Shown in pieces: positions 22,761 through 33,989 of a DNA stretch of 64,000 nt. The stretch is from Mixophyes australis (taxonomy: Eukaryota > Chordata > Amphibia > Anura > Limnodynastidae): contig JAVHZZ010000003.1 of the NCBI GenBank assembly GCA_036250195.1, positions 16,909,004 to 16,973,003 of the forward strand, written 5' to 3'. The translations under genes were made by a program, and so were the position numbers. The notes beneath the pieces are model-generated. The model searched no databases and had not been told where the DNA came from. It saw only the letters and a list, made by a program, of their open reading frames with translations. The first letter of the stretch is position 1; each line of letters opens with the position of its first letter.

Positions 22761-25740
22761 TACTTAGCGCGCACCTTTTTCACATCTCACAGGAGATAGG
22801 GACTCCTATACTCCCTTCACTGGATGACCCTTATCTCTCTCCTCAATTAGAGTTCCTATAGTCTGAAAATCAGACTCATGGAAACATAAAATAAATGGAG
22901 AAATGATAGTGCAGATTGTTATAAATAAACATGTAAAAGTCCACAAAGTTCCCAAAAAAAGAATGTAGAATGTATTCTTCAACCTCGTGATGGAAACGAA
23001 GGAATACCACCGTTATTCTTGGGACTTTAATACACCATCTCCCCCAAAGGTATATGCTTACAAGATGTTGGCTTTAATAAATCATCTCAAGTGATCCTTT
23101 CTGTGTACCGCTTTCAAGTTCCTCCACAGAGTAATAGCATGATGTGCCAGATAAAAAGAAATAAAAACCAATCTGCTCTCCTCTCTGGCAAGTATGTCTC
23201 TGAGCATGCTGGTGTTACCGTAACCCGTCCCGTAACGTAATTGCTCCCGTACCCGTCCCGTATCAGGACTCTGATCTGATCATGGAATACTAACCCTGTC
23301 TACTCAGTAGGAAGAATAAGGAAGTGCTACCCAGATATAGATAAGTCATGTGATCCACAAACTCTATGGCAGGTGCTTCATCCCAAGGTTTTGCTCTAAT
23401 AGGTATACTCAACAGTGGCCTGATCTTAATCCAAAACCTATCAATAAAGATAATCTAAATAAGTAAGTACCATACAAACATATCATACATATATGTATCT
23501 TTTTACATACTTATTGAACTCATAGATTCATTTTGATTCCTGTGAATTTTGGAGTAATAGACACATTGCTCGTTATAAAGCAGTTTTATTTTCTTAATAT
23601 TTTTGTCTTTGCTGCAGAATAGGCTCTATCAATTAGCTTAATGTCAGGACATTAACTCAGCCATTATAAAATATGATACTTTAATGCTTCAGCAGTTTAG
23701 CTGTAGATATACTTGTATATTATTGGTAATTACTGTATTGCATGACCTACATTTTGTTCATGAATGGATACCTGACATTCTCATGTCATTTTTCCAGTAC
23801 AATACAAAATTTAGGAAATATCTGAGTATGGTTTTAAGAAGGCAAATTCTTTGTCGATCTTCAGAAATCTCCTTAGTTCGGGCTATGATTTGTTCCACAG
23901 TTATAAACAAAAAATTCACAGCTGATTGTCATATCATTGATTGGAACATCTTTCTCATGCTCTCATAGACAATTCATGTATCAATTTCTCAACGATAAAG
24001 TTCGGTTTTCTTATCACCTGTTATTATACCTGAAAACAGGGTAATCTGTGTGTTACAAGACAAAAAATAGGTCCCCATGCTTTTGTTGAATGTCTATGTT
24101 CCTCCTTTAGAAAACTGTTGTAGTAAATAAATACAGTCATATGCTAATTTTGAAGAAAACAAATTGCTTACAGCCAAAAGTAATTACACTGCACCAGGTG
24201 TCAAAAATTAACCAACCTTCTCTCAACAGTTATTTCAGTACTCTAGGTTATAGTAAGAAAGTGTGGGAGAGACAGTTGAAAAACTTTATAAAGGTAGCAT
24301 GGAAAAAGGTCTGTTCAACACAGTTTGCAAAAACCAGCAAACATAATTGTATACAATCTTGCCTGTTATATAATACAATAGTTAGTAACCATGCTAATGG
24401 AATATATAAATATGTGTGTGTATATACTGTACATGTAAAGTGCGGCAAAAATGTATTCCTCCATAGGCCAACAAATCACCACTATATGTGAAGTGTTTCG
24501 ATCTCTATTGCTCAATCTTTCAATATGTACTCCACAGAATCCACTTACATGTGTGACATTGCTTTAAAAAAACATGTGTTCCATTATGAAATGTATAACT
24601 GAATTGTTGTAATTCGTGAGTTTGTTTATTAATATTGTTTATTATTGTAATGTTTTGTTCCTTTTTTTGTGTTTTGCTTGGCTACAGGATTGCTTAGTAT
24701 ATTACTCTGGTGCAAATTATGACTGTACTTGGGTGTTGAATGAGTAAGGTGATCTAAGAGCAATTTTATGCTGGCACAGTGTAAAATAAAGTTTTTCTGC
24801 TTTGTGTATAGTAATTTTAGTGGAGTAGGGGCTAGGTGGCAGTAGAGCAAATGTGAAGGGAGCAGAGTAATGTATTTTCAACATTCAAAATGCCTGGCAT
24901 TTGTCTTCAAATTTATATTAATAATTGGGTACATATAAGGATTGGTGGGCGCAAACACACTATGCTGCAATCCTCCTCTTCCATTCCTGGATATTTTGTT
25001 TCTATGGAGGCCTACAAGCAGTGGGATGGGCAGTGCAGTGTGATCATTCAGTGTGAACATGTGATTGCACTGCAGCAAATCATCTCAAAGGAGTCTGGCT
25101 CGCTAGGAGTTTCCTGAATGGAACCATGTACTTTAAAGTGCAGGAAACTAATAATCATGGTGCTGATTATTGGAGGAGTAAGCTGAGCCTGTAAAACACC
25201 TGCTATAGTTTATCTTTCCTTGGATTCTGATTCTGAACATTACTTTGGGACTCTGGCTACTCTCTTGGCTTCGCTGCTTGCCCTGACCACTGCTTTGCAC
25301 CTTAATAACTCTCCATACTGCTGCCTGCTCCGATTCCAGCATCAAGCTCTGGTTACTCCCTGGGAGATTCCTGTCTACTACTAGGACCTTACCATGTCCT
25401 GGTCTGTGTGAGTGATTGGGGGCATCCAAGTACTGGTTGCCTCTGTTGCTCTAAAGGAAAAGGACATGCTAAAGATGAAAACAATAATTAGTTAGGTTCT
25501 AGAGATTCATTCCAAGAATCTGACTCCTGGGGGTAAATGCATAAACCAGGCCGTTTCGCAATTCACCAATATTCAGTGAGTTTGACAGGTAATTGTAAAA
25601 CGGCAATGCGTTTAAAGGCAAAAATTTGCCTTTAAACACCAATAACTGTACAGAGATCTGAGATGTAATAGATTCCATAATTAATTCCAGTACTTGGTAC
25701 ATTTGTTTCACATTTGGATATGATTGTCATAATATTCTGC
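22761..25740. other. No gene recognised
   Basis: Contains AT-rich DNA and a GC-richer piece with ACCCGTCCCGTA motifs at 23218-23268. 25150-25450 has promoter/LTR-like CT-rich sequence, without identifiable ends. ORFs at 23684-23968 and 24141-24491 show no family signature. Confidence 0.35.
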
Positions 25741-25809
<69 letters not shown>

Positions 25810-25905
25810 ATCATATCTATCTATCTATAACATATCTCTCTATTAATCTATCTTTCGATATATCTATCTATCTGTCTTTATTTCATATATTGTTATCTTA
25901 TATCT
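25741..25905. repeat. (TCTA)n microsatellite
   Basis: About 16 pure TCTA units at 25742-25807, then interrupted ATCTATC units to about 25905. Confidence 0.95.
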
Positions 25906-25999
25906 ATCTATCATAATAATAATGTGCTACATTTCAAATTTTTGCTGAGTGGCTGTCTCTGTTTTGTTTCCCACATGGCAAAGTAGAGGGTTCTAGATT

Positions 26000-27450
26000 T
26001 CTTAGAACTGGCTGAGGTATAGGTGGCAGCGCAGGAGGGTGACAGCCGTCTACCCCACCAAAACCAGCAACTAGTTCATCATCGCCAGCCCAGGGAGAGT
26101 GTCTTCAGGCCATGTATCAGCCTCTTTGGAATGTCTGATGCTGAGGAGGTCCGTCGTTATCAACTACCACCTCACATCATTCTGAACACACTGCGCATTG
26201 CGCAGAGTGACCTGGAGCCAATACGCAATACCACTGTTGAAAAAACTGTTGGGGGTATTGCACTTTTGCTCCATAGGGTCATTCCAGACCAATGTGGGGG
26301 TCGAGGCAGTGATGTCCTAGAAGTCCTTCAGTCGTGTGCTAAAGTGTTGTTCAGCGGGCATTCCTCTTGAAGCTCTGGCAATTCATACATCTGCTACTCA
26401 ATCAGGAGTCCCTTGTGCCCATAAAGTGGCAGTTTGCAAACATACCCGGCTTTCCGCACATCATAGAGGCAGTAGATGGGACACATATAGGTCTGCTCCT
26501 ATCGTTTGGGAATGCTGCCATTTATTTGAATAGGAAGCGTTTCCACTCGATACATGTCCAGTCTATATATGACCCACCCCTCCAGATTTGTCACCTGGTA
26601 GCTGTGTGGCCAAGGAGTACACTTGACTCTGGCAATCAGGGACGTGGCAAAGATTGCAATAGAGGCAAGGGAGTGCAAGGACAAATGGTGATACATGACT
26701 ATTAGGTACTAAATTACTTATATTTTTGAACTAAAAATGCTTCATATATGTAGTACTTTAAAATGTTAATATTCATGGCCTTAGTTTTATAGCTAAGTAT
26801 ACTGGCAGATTATGATGGAGCATTCCAATATCTTTTCTATTGAATTTAAATGTGATGTTTAACTAGATATATCACCTGGGCAGCTCCCCTTAAAAACTGT
26901 ATCAATATTTCAAAAAAACCTACCATCATTGTACTAAAATCTGGATGTCTTAGCTTCTCTGAAGTAATAGCTCCGCTATCTTTACATTGCAAATATGGCA
27001 CTGTTTGTCATCAAACATATTGTTTGTGTTTTTTATGGACATAGATGTTTGTCATTTATATTTTGCCCTTTGTCTTTCTTGTCACCCTTATAGGAGATAA
27101 AGCATACCCTTTTCACCCTTGGCTCCTCACTCCTATTTTGAACCCACATACGGAGCATGAGGCTGCATTCAACTTGGCACATACAGCCACTAGGTTGTGG
27201 AGTGGGCATTTGGCCTTTTAAAGGTCAGATTCCGTTGCCTAGACTGGTCTCGTGGTGGTCAATTGTATGCATCAAGGACAGTGTGTGATATCATTGCTCC
27301 GTGTGTGGTGTTTCATAACATCTCTATTAGGAGCTGAGTTCCTTGGATGGAAGAGGCTGAAGTTGCTGGCCAGGAGGTGTTAGATGCAGACCCCAGCCTT
27401 CCTGAATCTGCTGATGCTGCAACATTTAAAGAACATGTTCTGGCTACCTA
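26000..27450 (+). pseudogene. PIF/Harbinger transposase (HARBI1-like), frameshifted, possibly two-exon
   Basis: 26023-26370 encodes the N-terminal part with the family block FGMSDAEEVRRYQLPPHIIL. After a frame change 26367-26690 encodes FANIPGFPHIIEAVDGTH (first catalytic Asp), LNRKRFHSIHVQ and VAVWPRSTLDS (second catalytic Asp). The third part is displaced by about 400 bp: 27094 onward gives GDKAYPFHPWLLTPILNP and EHEAAFNLAHTATR (third acidic residue), then degrades by 27450. The gap at 26688-27093 ends in TTGTCACCCTTATAG, a good 3' splice site, and a GT lies at 26688, so it may be an intron rather than an insertion. One frameshift near 26340 and later stops make this copy inactive. Confidence 0.8.
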
Positions 27451-29681
27451 CTTTTCTTGTAACTTATTTTTACTTAAACCAAAAAAACCATACAAAAATC
27501 TTATATAAAAGTAAATAATATATCATTTTATTTACAATGTCTAACAAATAAAAGAAAACAAGTCAACACAGGTCATTATACAAGTAAATTAATTTGATTA
27601 ATTTTGACTCTTCGCCGGCCTTGTTGAAATATTTTGGCTTGGTCTTGAATGGGTCTGTCTTTAGGTAACCCCTGATGTGGAAGGCCACAGAGGGGAGGAA
27701 GAAAAGGCCAGTGGACCAGCTAGGAGCGGGGATGCAGCAGATGTCAATTGAGTGAAACAGGGTGCATGGGTGACACGGGGGACATGGGGACAGAAATGGC
27801 GAGAGGGACAAATGGGGAAGAAATGGCAGCAGGGACAGGTATGACAGAAGGGGCAGATTGAGTGTGGAAATAAGGATTTTTAATTCGGATATGGATATGT
27901 ACGTTGATTTTCAAAATAGTTGGGTTGAGGAAAAGGAAGGTGTGGAAATTGTGTTTTGGCCCCAAAATTAATAGGACCTGGAGAGGGGAGTGGTGCAGGA
28001 TGTAAACACGAATGATGGTAAGGGGGTCGGATCTTGGACCGATAATCAGGTGTGGTGAAGAATGGTTGATGGATGGGACTGACAGAGAGAAAAAGATAAG
28101 TGAGTATACCTGGGAAATTAGTTCTGTAGGGTTGGTAGTGATTTATTGTGTATTTACGGTCAGTGAGATGTGTGAGGGTATTGTGAGGTTACGGCCTAAA
28201 TTTTGCTCCATATGGGTGAGGGTAGAGTGTAAATTTTGCTCCATACAGGTTTAGGTTGTGGACATTTCAGTGGTATTCATATGAATGTTGACATTGGTTT
28301 TCATGATATTTTGATAGCAGCCACACGGCGATTCACGGCCACTGAACTCTGATTCCTCAGTCATCTGATGATCCTCCACCAGCTCATCTGGGAAAAACCT
28401 GCATCTGTCTTGGCATCTAGAATGAAGGGGAACAACAATGCTAAAATTATTACCATCTTCAATTATCTGTCACTGTGTAAAGATAGATTAGGGAAACAAG
28501 TGTGTGTGTGTGCGTGTGTGTGTGTGTGTTTGTGTGTGTTTTAAAAAATGTAGCTTCATTACTTCTGACTGTATCAACCAGAATAAATGTATGACTTTAG
28601 CTTTTGTTAGTTAAGGAAAAAAGAAAACAACAATGCAAAATAATAATGTAATATAATAATGTAATATAATTCATATAATTATAGGCTCTGTGTAAAGCAG
28701 TGGGTTAAAAGGCAATGGGGAAACCGACCGGGCATAGTCTTTCAATCATAGGGGTGAACCTCCATTTAGTGCCAGGCCTAGTGGCAAAGTCTACCAATTG
28801 TAGTAACAAGAAGCACGTATTCATGGCTTCCAAGGGCAGTGGGCATGCTGACACTTTGGGATTCACAAGTTCTGATACACAGAGACCAGTGGTGCCTTAT
28901 AGGTGATATAGCATAAAAAAGAGAGAACACATAATTTAATGTACATTTCAACCACCACTACACAACCAACACTGTATTGTTTGTTACATAGCAAACACGG
29001 GTAGTCAGTAACACACGAAGGAACGCTTAAAAGCAGCACTACGATGTTCCTATACCATTGAAATGCTTAGAGTTCATTGCAGCAGGTAGAGCAGGAAAGT
29101 AACTTGTGGACGACTATTGTACTTATACAGGTGAACGTGCAATGCACGATCCATATCTTGTTGAATTCGGAAGTGCCCAGCGAACAGGTCTGTGCGGATT
29201 AGTGCGAACGCTCGCTGCGCTCAGTATGCGTGCCCTAATGACTCAGGCGCAAAATGTCTTCGATGTTCAGAATATAAATATTTTCCTAGAAATGCTGAAA
29301 CATAAGGTCACCATTATGAATAGCGCTGAAGGAGATTATCATAATTATGTAATAATTAGTAAAACATAGATTTTCTGTTACACAATAGTTCAGTTTGATG
29401 GCAATATATAGTGACCAAGATAGCCATGTAGCCACAGTTCTCCTAAATGTATGTGTCAAATTATCCCCGATAGCCACCTCTGGTATCATTTGTTCAATGT
29501 ATTAATTTGTTTTAGGTAAGTAATAGAAGAGGTTGTCTAAATTTATTAAATTGTCTTTTAGGTATATTTTGCCTTAGTAGTCCTCAATGTTGTAAACTGT
29601 GACAGAAGAATGACAGTACAGTCTGGTATTATTTCAGTCTGTGTTCAGATTTACCTTTATACCATTTATATTATAGACACA
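27451..29681. other. No gene recognised; one minus-strand ORF of unknown nature
   Basis: 27563-27811 (-) encodes a Pro/Ser-rich 82-residue frame ending GEESKLIKLIYLYNDLC. Harbinger elements often carry a second, Myb-like gene; position would allow that, but no Myb/SANT motif is visible. 29106-29369 (+) is open for 87 codons and locally GC-rich, with no signature. Confidence 0.25.
28498..28541. repeat. (TG)n microsatellite
   Basis: Interrupted TG/CG dinucleotide run of about 44 bp. Confidence 0.9.
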
Positions 29682-30001
29682 GGGCCTGATTCATTAAGGA
29701 AAGTAAAGCAAAAAAAAGAGTTTCTTTGCACCTTGGGAAAACCATGTTGCATTGGAGGGTGAAGTAAATTTAAAATGTGATTGCAGATTTATAGTTAGGG
29801 TAAGGTATGACCTAGATCAACTTTAAAATTCAGTGTACAAATAAAGCTATCGAGCTGTTGTGTGCTACATGAAGAAACAGCCAGTATTTAATTTATGTGC
29901 AAAATAATAAACTAGTTTGCACCTCTTGCATTGTTACATGGTTTTGCCCAGAAAAAAACTTACTCATTCTTTTGCCTTACTTTCCTCAATGAATCAGACC
30001 C
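29682..30001. mobile_element. Foldback MITE, complete copy (320 bp)
   Basis: Inverted ends GGGCCTGATTCATTAAGGAA and its complement (TTCCTCAATGAATCAGACCC). The body is a long imperfect palindrome containing ACCATGTTGCA and TTTGCACCTC blocks. Same family as 15096, 30845 and 60006. Confidence 0.85.
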
Positions 30002-30004
30002 ACC

Positions 30005-30046
30005 GTGTTACCTAGTGTTACCTAGTGTTACCTAGTGTTACCTAGT
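30005..30046. repeat. Short tandem repeat, 10-bp unit x 4
   Basis: TGTTACCTAG repeated four times next to the MITE end. Confidence 0.9.
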
Positions 30047-30841
30047 CCTAAGAATGCCACTTTGCTATATCTAATTGTTTAAAACTATTAAAAAATGCAT
30101 TATTTAAAAATGCTTATTTAGTTAGTTATCATTAATGGGAATTTAGAAGTAAAATATCCAAGCATACTCGCCATATTCCATTATATAAAGTGTCAAACCC
30201 TGATCTGTGGATGCGTATCTTGGTATTTTAGTCTTGGGAAACTAGTCCAGTGACAGGTTTGGGCTGTTATGGCTACTGCATAAATAATGAGAAGTCCGGT
30301 GGTGTTTACTAGGGAGGTCCTACCGACTGATCAATTTGTTTATTTTATCCTTAAAAGTGACTGTATGACAGCCCTTGTGTGTTGAAGATGGTACTGTCTG
30401 CTTGTAAGATCTTTCACTCCATTTACTCTCCAGGGATTATTAACTAAGCTGACCATAGAGTAGAGAGTGAGGAAAGGGAACACTTGCAGCACTCATTACA
30501 ATTCACTGAATGGATTCTTGCTCAGCACCTCAAAACTGGACAAAGAAATATGTGCATGTGTCAGAGAGTTACTAGAGTACATTCAAAAGGAAACAGTATC
30601 AAATTTAATTCTACATGAATCTATTACACCAAGAACAGGTAAGACAAATTATCTTTCAGCTCTCTTTCAGCTTTTTCCACCTAGTTATTTTTTATTTGCA
30701 TGGACCATACTGTGCTGAGAGATCTTTCTTGTTTGGGTCGACATATATGGAAGGCTAGTGATCTTCTTACCTCTGACCTCAAAGTCCAGGGGATACTAGA
30801 AGAGCACAAAAGGTTTTAAATATGATGAGGGAAGAAGACAC
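30047..30841. other. No gene recognised
   Basis: An ORF at 30467-30718 runs through CAGGTAAGA at 30637-30645, a good splice-donor match, with a pyrimidine tract and CAG at 30410-30433 upstream. Its protein resembles nothing I know and a stop lies just upstream, so an exon is not supported. Confidence 0.25.
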
Positions 30842-30966
30842 TATGGGCCTGATTAATTAAGGAAAGGAAACCCAAAAAAATAGTCACTTTGAACGTTGGC
30901 AAAACCATGTTACAATGCAAGGGGTGCAAATGAGTTTATTATTAGTTAAGTACTGGGTGTTTTTTT

Positions 30967-31226
30967 CAGGTGGGGCCATGTACAATGTACTTTACAAAGG
31001 GTTGTACATTGAACATGGCCCCATAGTCACATTACCCCCTTAAGAGCAGCGTGAACAGAATTGGTGAGGTCAGTGACAACATCCAGTGCAGCCCGCATCT
31101 TCTGTCTTTGGGATTGATTGAAGTTGATTCAGTGAAGAGTCCTCGTTGTGGAAGCAGCCAGTTGGACTCCAGATATTGTGGTAAGTGTTGACTATGTAGT
31201 CAGCATCGATATGCTGACTACCACAG
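30967..31226. mobile_element. Insertion 1 in the MITE (hAT-like, 260 bp)
   Basis: Begins CAGGTGGGGCCATGTAC and ends CTACCACAG, with GTTTTTTT on both sides, compatible with an 8-bp hAT duplication but ambiguous because of the T run. It has two internal inverted repeats: GGGGCCATGTACAATGTAC with its complement at 30971-31022, and an 11-bp-arm hairpin at 31196-31221. Confidence 0.65.
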
Positions 31227-31294
31227 TTTTTTTCATGTAAGACACAAATACTTCGTTTTATAGCTTTATAGCTTTATTTTTACACTGACATGTA

Positions 31295-31489
31295 GGGACA
31301 TATTCAGTTGTTGGCATTACTGCCTAAAGTAACGCGGCGCGCGCACTATTACCGTCATTACGGTAATAGTGCGAATAAATACCTTTATTACGGTACTTGT
31401 CTCGCTGGACTTCAGCTCGCGGCTCAGGAAATACTGATAACGGTAATACTTTTTCCGCGGCAGAAACCGCCAACAATTGAATATGCCCC
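31295..31489. mobile_element. Insertion 2 in the MITE (195 bp, 3-bp TSD)
   Basis: Inverted ends GGGACATATTCAGTTGTTGGC-like (GGGRCATATTCA, TTGTTGGC) and a 3-bp duplication GTA (31292-31294, 31490-31492), consistent with a Harbinger-type MITE. A 13-bp-arm hairpin with GCACTATTACCGT lies inside. Confidence 0.8.
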
Positions 31490-31724
31490 GTAAAGTTGAT
31501 CTAGGACATGCCCTACCCCAACTGTAAATCTGTCCTTACATTTTACAATTACCTCCCCCCGCCAATGTAACATGGTTTTGCCAAGGTGCAAAGCTACTCA
31601 TTTTTTTTGCTTTACTTCCATTAATGAATCAGGCCCTATGTTTTTAAGTAGGTTTCCACTTCCCATAGAGTCATAAACTCTGTGATGGCCAGACTGCAGC
31701 TGCTTTTAACTATGGCTTTAGAGC

Positions 31725-31983
31725 CAAATGTGTGTGGTCTCCCTGTGATTGTGGAAAACAGCCAACCAGCCTAGGCTTCCAAGTGCTCTGGTTTCCTCCC
31801 ACACTCCAAAAAAAACATACTACTATGTTAATTGGCTGCTATTAAATATACCCTAGTCTCTCTGGGTCTGTGTGTATGTTAGGGAATTTAGACTGTAAGC
31901 TCCAATGGGGCAGCTACTGATATCAGTGGGTTCTCTGTACAACGCTGCAGAATTAGTGGTGCTATATAAATGATGATGATTAA
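31725..31983 (+). mobile_element. V-SINE, 5'-truncated
   Basis: Retains GTGCTCTGGTTTCCTCCCACA of the core, TTAATTGGCTGCTATTAAAT, GACTGTAAGCTCCAATGGGG and the tail TAGTGGTGCTATATAAATGA followed by ATGATGAT. The tRNA-like head is lost. Confidence 0.85.
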
Positions 31984-32742
31984 AAGCAGACAAGTCAATA
32001 ACTAAATATTGTAACTATAAATGTTACCTCCACCCCTCCCCAGCATGATAAAAGCAAATTTGGGTGTATTGCCTAAAAACAAATACTTTACAGCTACAAG
32101 AAAAAGCAGATACATTTGTTTCTATTTGGGAGCGTTAATTTAACACTTAATAAGTATATCTGACCTTAATATAACAATTTAGTAGTCATTTTATGTATAT
32201 GAATCCTGGTTAAGTCGCTCCTATCCCCTCCCTTTCAATTTCTTCCCTCCCTTTTAACCCTTCATATTTTTCACAAGTTTGAAAATATAAAAATGATACA
32301 CTAATGGTTTTGTTTCTATTTAATCCTTTATTGTTATATCACTGTTAAATTATTGAACATTTTGTATTAAGTTTATACTGTTTGTACAAATTGTCATTTC
32401 ATAAATAAAATGTTTTATTTTTTTTAAGTAAAAAGCAACTTAATGTCATATAAAGATATATTTATCATACCACTAACAATTTAGGAAAAGGTACATTAGA
32501 ACTGTATTGGCTGAAAATCAATAAAACAGTTGATCTGAATTTCCATTGGACAATTAGGGGCGTATATAAAATTATTATTTTTAACCTCTCAAACACTTAT
32601 GAAAAATATAATCAATTAACACCCCCATTAAGAATTTATACAATAATGAAACATATTCATTTTTAATAAAAGTAAATAGATGAATATACAATTGCTGATC
32701 CAGAAATATATAGAATTATCACTAGCGACTCAAGTTCTGATA
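31984..32742. other. AT-rich, nothing recognised
   Basis: No ORF or repeat with a second copy in the window. Confidence 0.4.
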
Positions 32743-33982
32743 TCTACTGTGTACCGACCCGGCTTGTCAATTAACCCTTCTCCTGCTGAATCCCTGGCTT
32801 ATCTGTATCAACTGATCTACTGTGTACCGACCCGGCTTGTCAATTGGCCCTTCTCCTGCTGAATCCCTGGTTTATCTGCATCAACTGATCTACTGTGTAC
32901 CGACCCGGCTTGTCAATTAACCCTTCTCCTGCTGAATCCCTGGCTTATCTGCACCAACTGATCTACTGTGTACTGACCCGGCTTGTCAGTTAACCCTTCT
33001 CCTGCTGAATCCCTGGCTTATCTGCACCAACTGACCTACTGTGTACCGACCCGGCTTATCAATTAACCCTTCTCCTGCTGAGTCCCTGGCTTATCTGCAC
33101 CAACTGATCTACTGTGTACTGACCCGGCTTGTCAATTAACCCTTCTCCTGCTGAATCCCTTGCTTATCTGTATCAACTGATCTACTGTGTACCGACCCGG
33201 CTTGTCAATTAACCCTTCTCCTGCTGAATCCCTGGCTTATCTGCACCAACTGATCTACTGTATACCGACCCGGCTTGTCAGTTAACCCTTCTCCTGCTGA
33301 ATCCCTGGCTTATCTGCATCAACTGATCTACTGTGTACCGACCCGGCTTTTCAGTTAACCCTTCTCCTGCTGAATCCCTGGCTTATCTGCATCAACTGAT
33401 CTACTGTGTACCGACCCGGCTTGTCAATTAACCCTTCTCCTGCTGAGTCCCTGGCTTATCTGCACCAACTGATCTACTGTGTACCGACCCGGCTTGTCAA
33501 TTAACCCTTCTCCTGCTGAATCCCTGGCTTATCTGCATCAACTGATCTACTGTGTACCGACCCGGCTTGTCAATTAACCCTTCTCCTGCTGAATCCCTGG
33601 CTTATCTGCATCAACTGATCTACTGTGTACCGACCCGGCTTGTCAGTTAACCCTTCTTCTGCTGAATCCCTGGCTTATCTGCACCAACTGATCTACTGTG
33701 TACCGACCCGGCTTGTCAATTAACCCTTCTCCTGCTGAATCCCTGGCTTATCTGCATCAACTGATCTACTGTGTACCGACCCGGCTTGTCAATTAACCCT
33801 TCTCCTGCTGAAACCCTGGCTTATCTGCATCAACTGATCTACTGTGTACCGACCCGGCTTGTCAATTAACCCTTCTCCTGCTGAATCCCTGGCTTATCTG
33901 CAGCAACTGATCTACTGTGTACCGACCCGGCTTGTCAGTTAACCCTTCTCCTGCTGAATCCCTGGCTTAACTGCATCAACTG
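32743..33982 (+). repeat. 73-bp minisatellite, 17 copies
   Basis: The unit starts TCTACTGTGTACCGACCCGG, continues CTTGTCAATTAACCCTTCTC and ends ATCTGCATCAACTGA. 1240 bp divided by 73 gives 17 copies with no length variation apparent, and only scattered substitutions, so the array is young or homogenised. It stops about 30 bp before the CT-rich leader of the LINE that follows in the same orientation. Confidence 0.95.
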
Positions 33983-33989
33983 CATATAA

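Larger units (their letters stand above)
30845..31636. mobile_element. Foldback MITE carrying two later insertions
   Basis: Outer ends GGGCCTGATTAATTAAGGAA and AATGAATCAGGCCC with a direct TAT duplication (30842-30844, 31637-31639). Comparison with the copies at 15096 and 60006 shows two blocks absent from them, at 30967-31226 and 31295-31489. Remove them and the rest aligns continuously. Confidence 0.88.

Noticed and set aside
24141..24491. 116-codon Lys-rich ORF
   Set aside because: AT-rich chance frame with an antisense partner; no motif and no codon bias.
27563..27811. Second (Myb-like) gene of a Harbinger element
   Set aside because: Position fits, but no tryptophan-spaced Myb/SANT pattern is visible; the frame is Pro/Ser-rich.
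32743..33982. Regular 73-bp repeats as a CRISPR array
   Set aside because: There are no unique spacers between repeats; the units abut directly, and the setting is a vertebrate nuclear genome.
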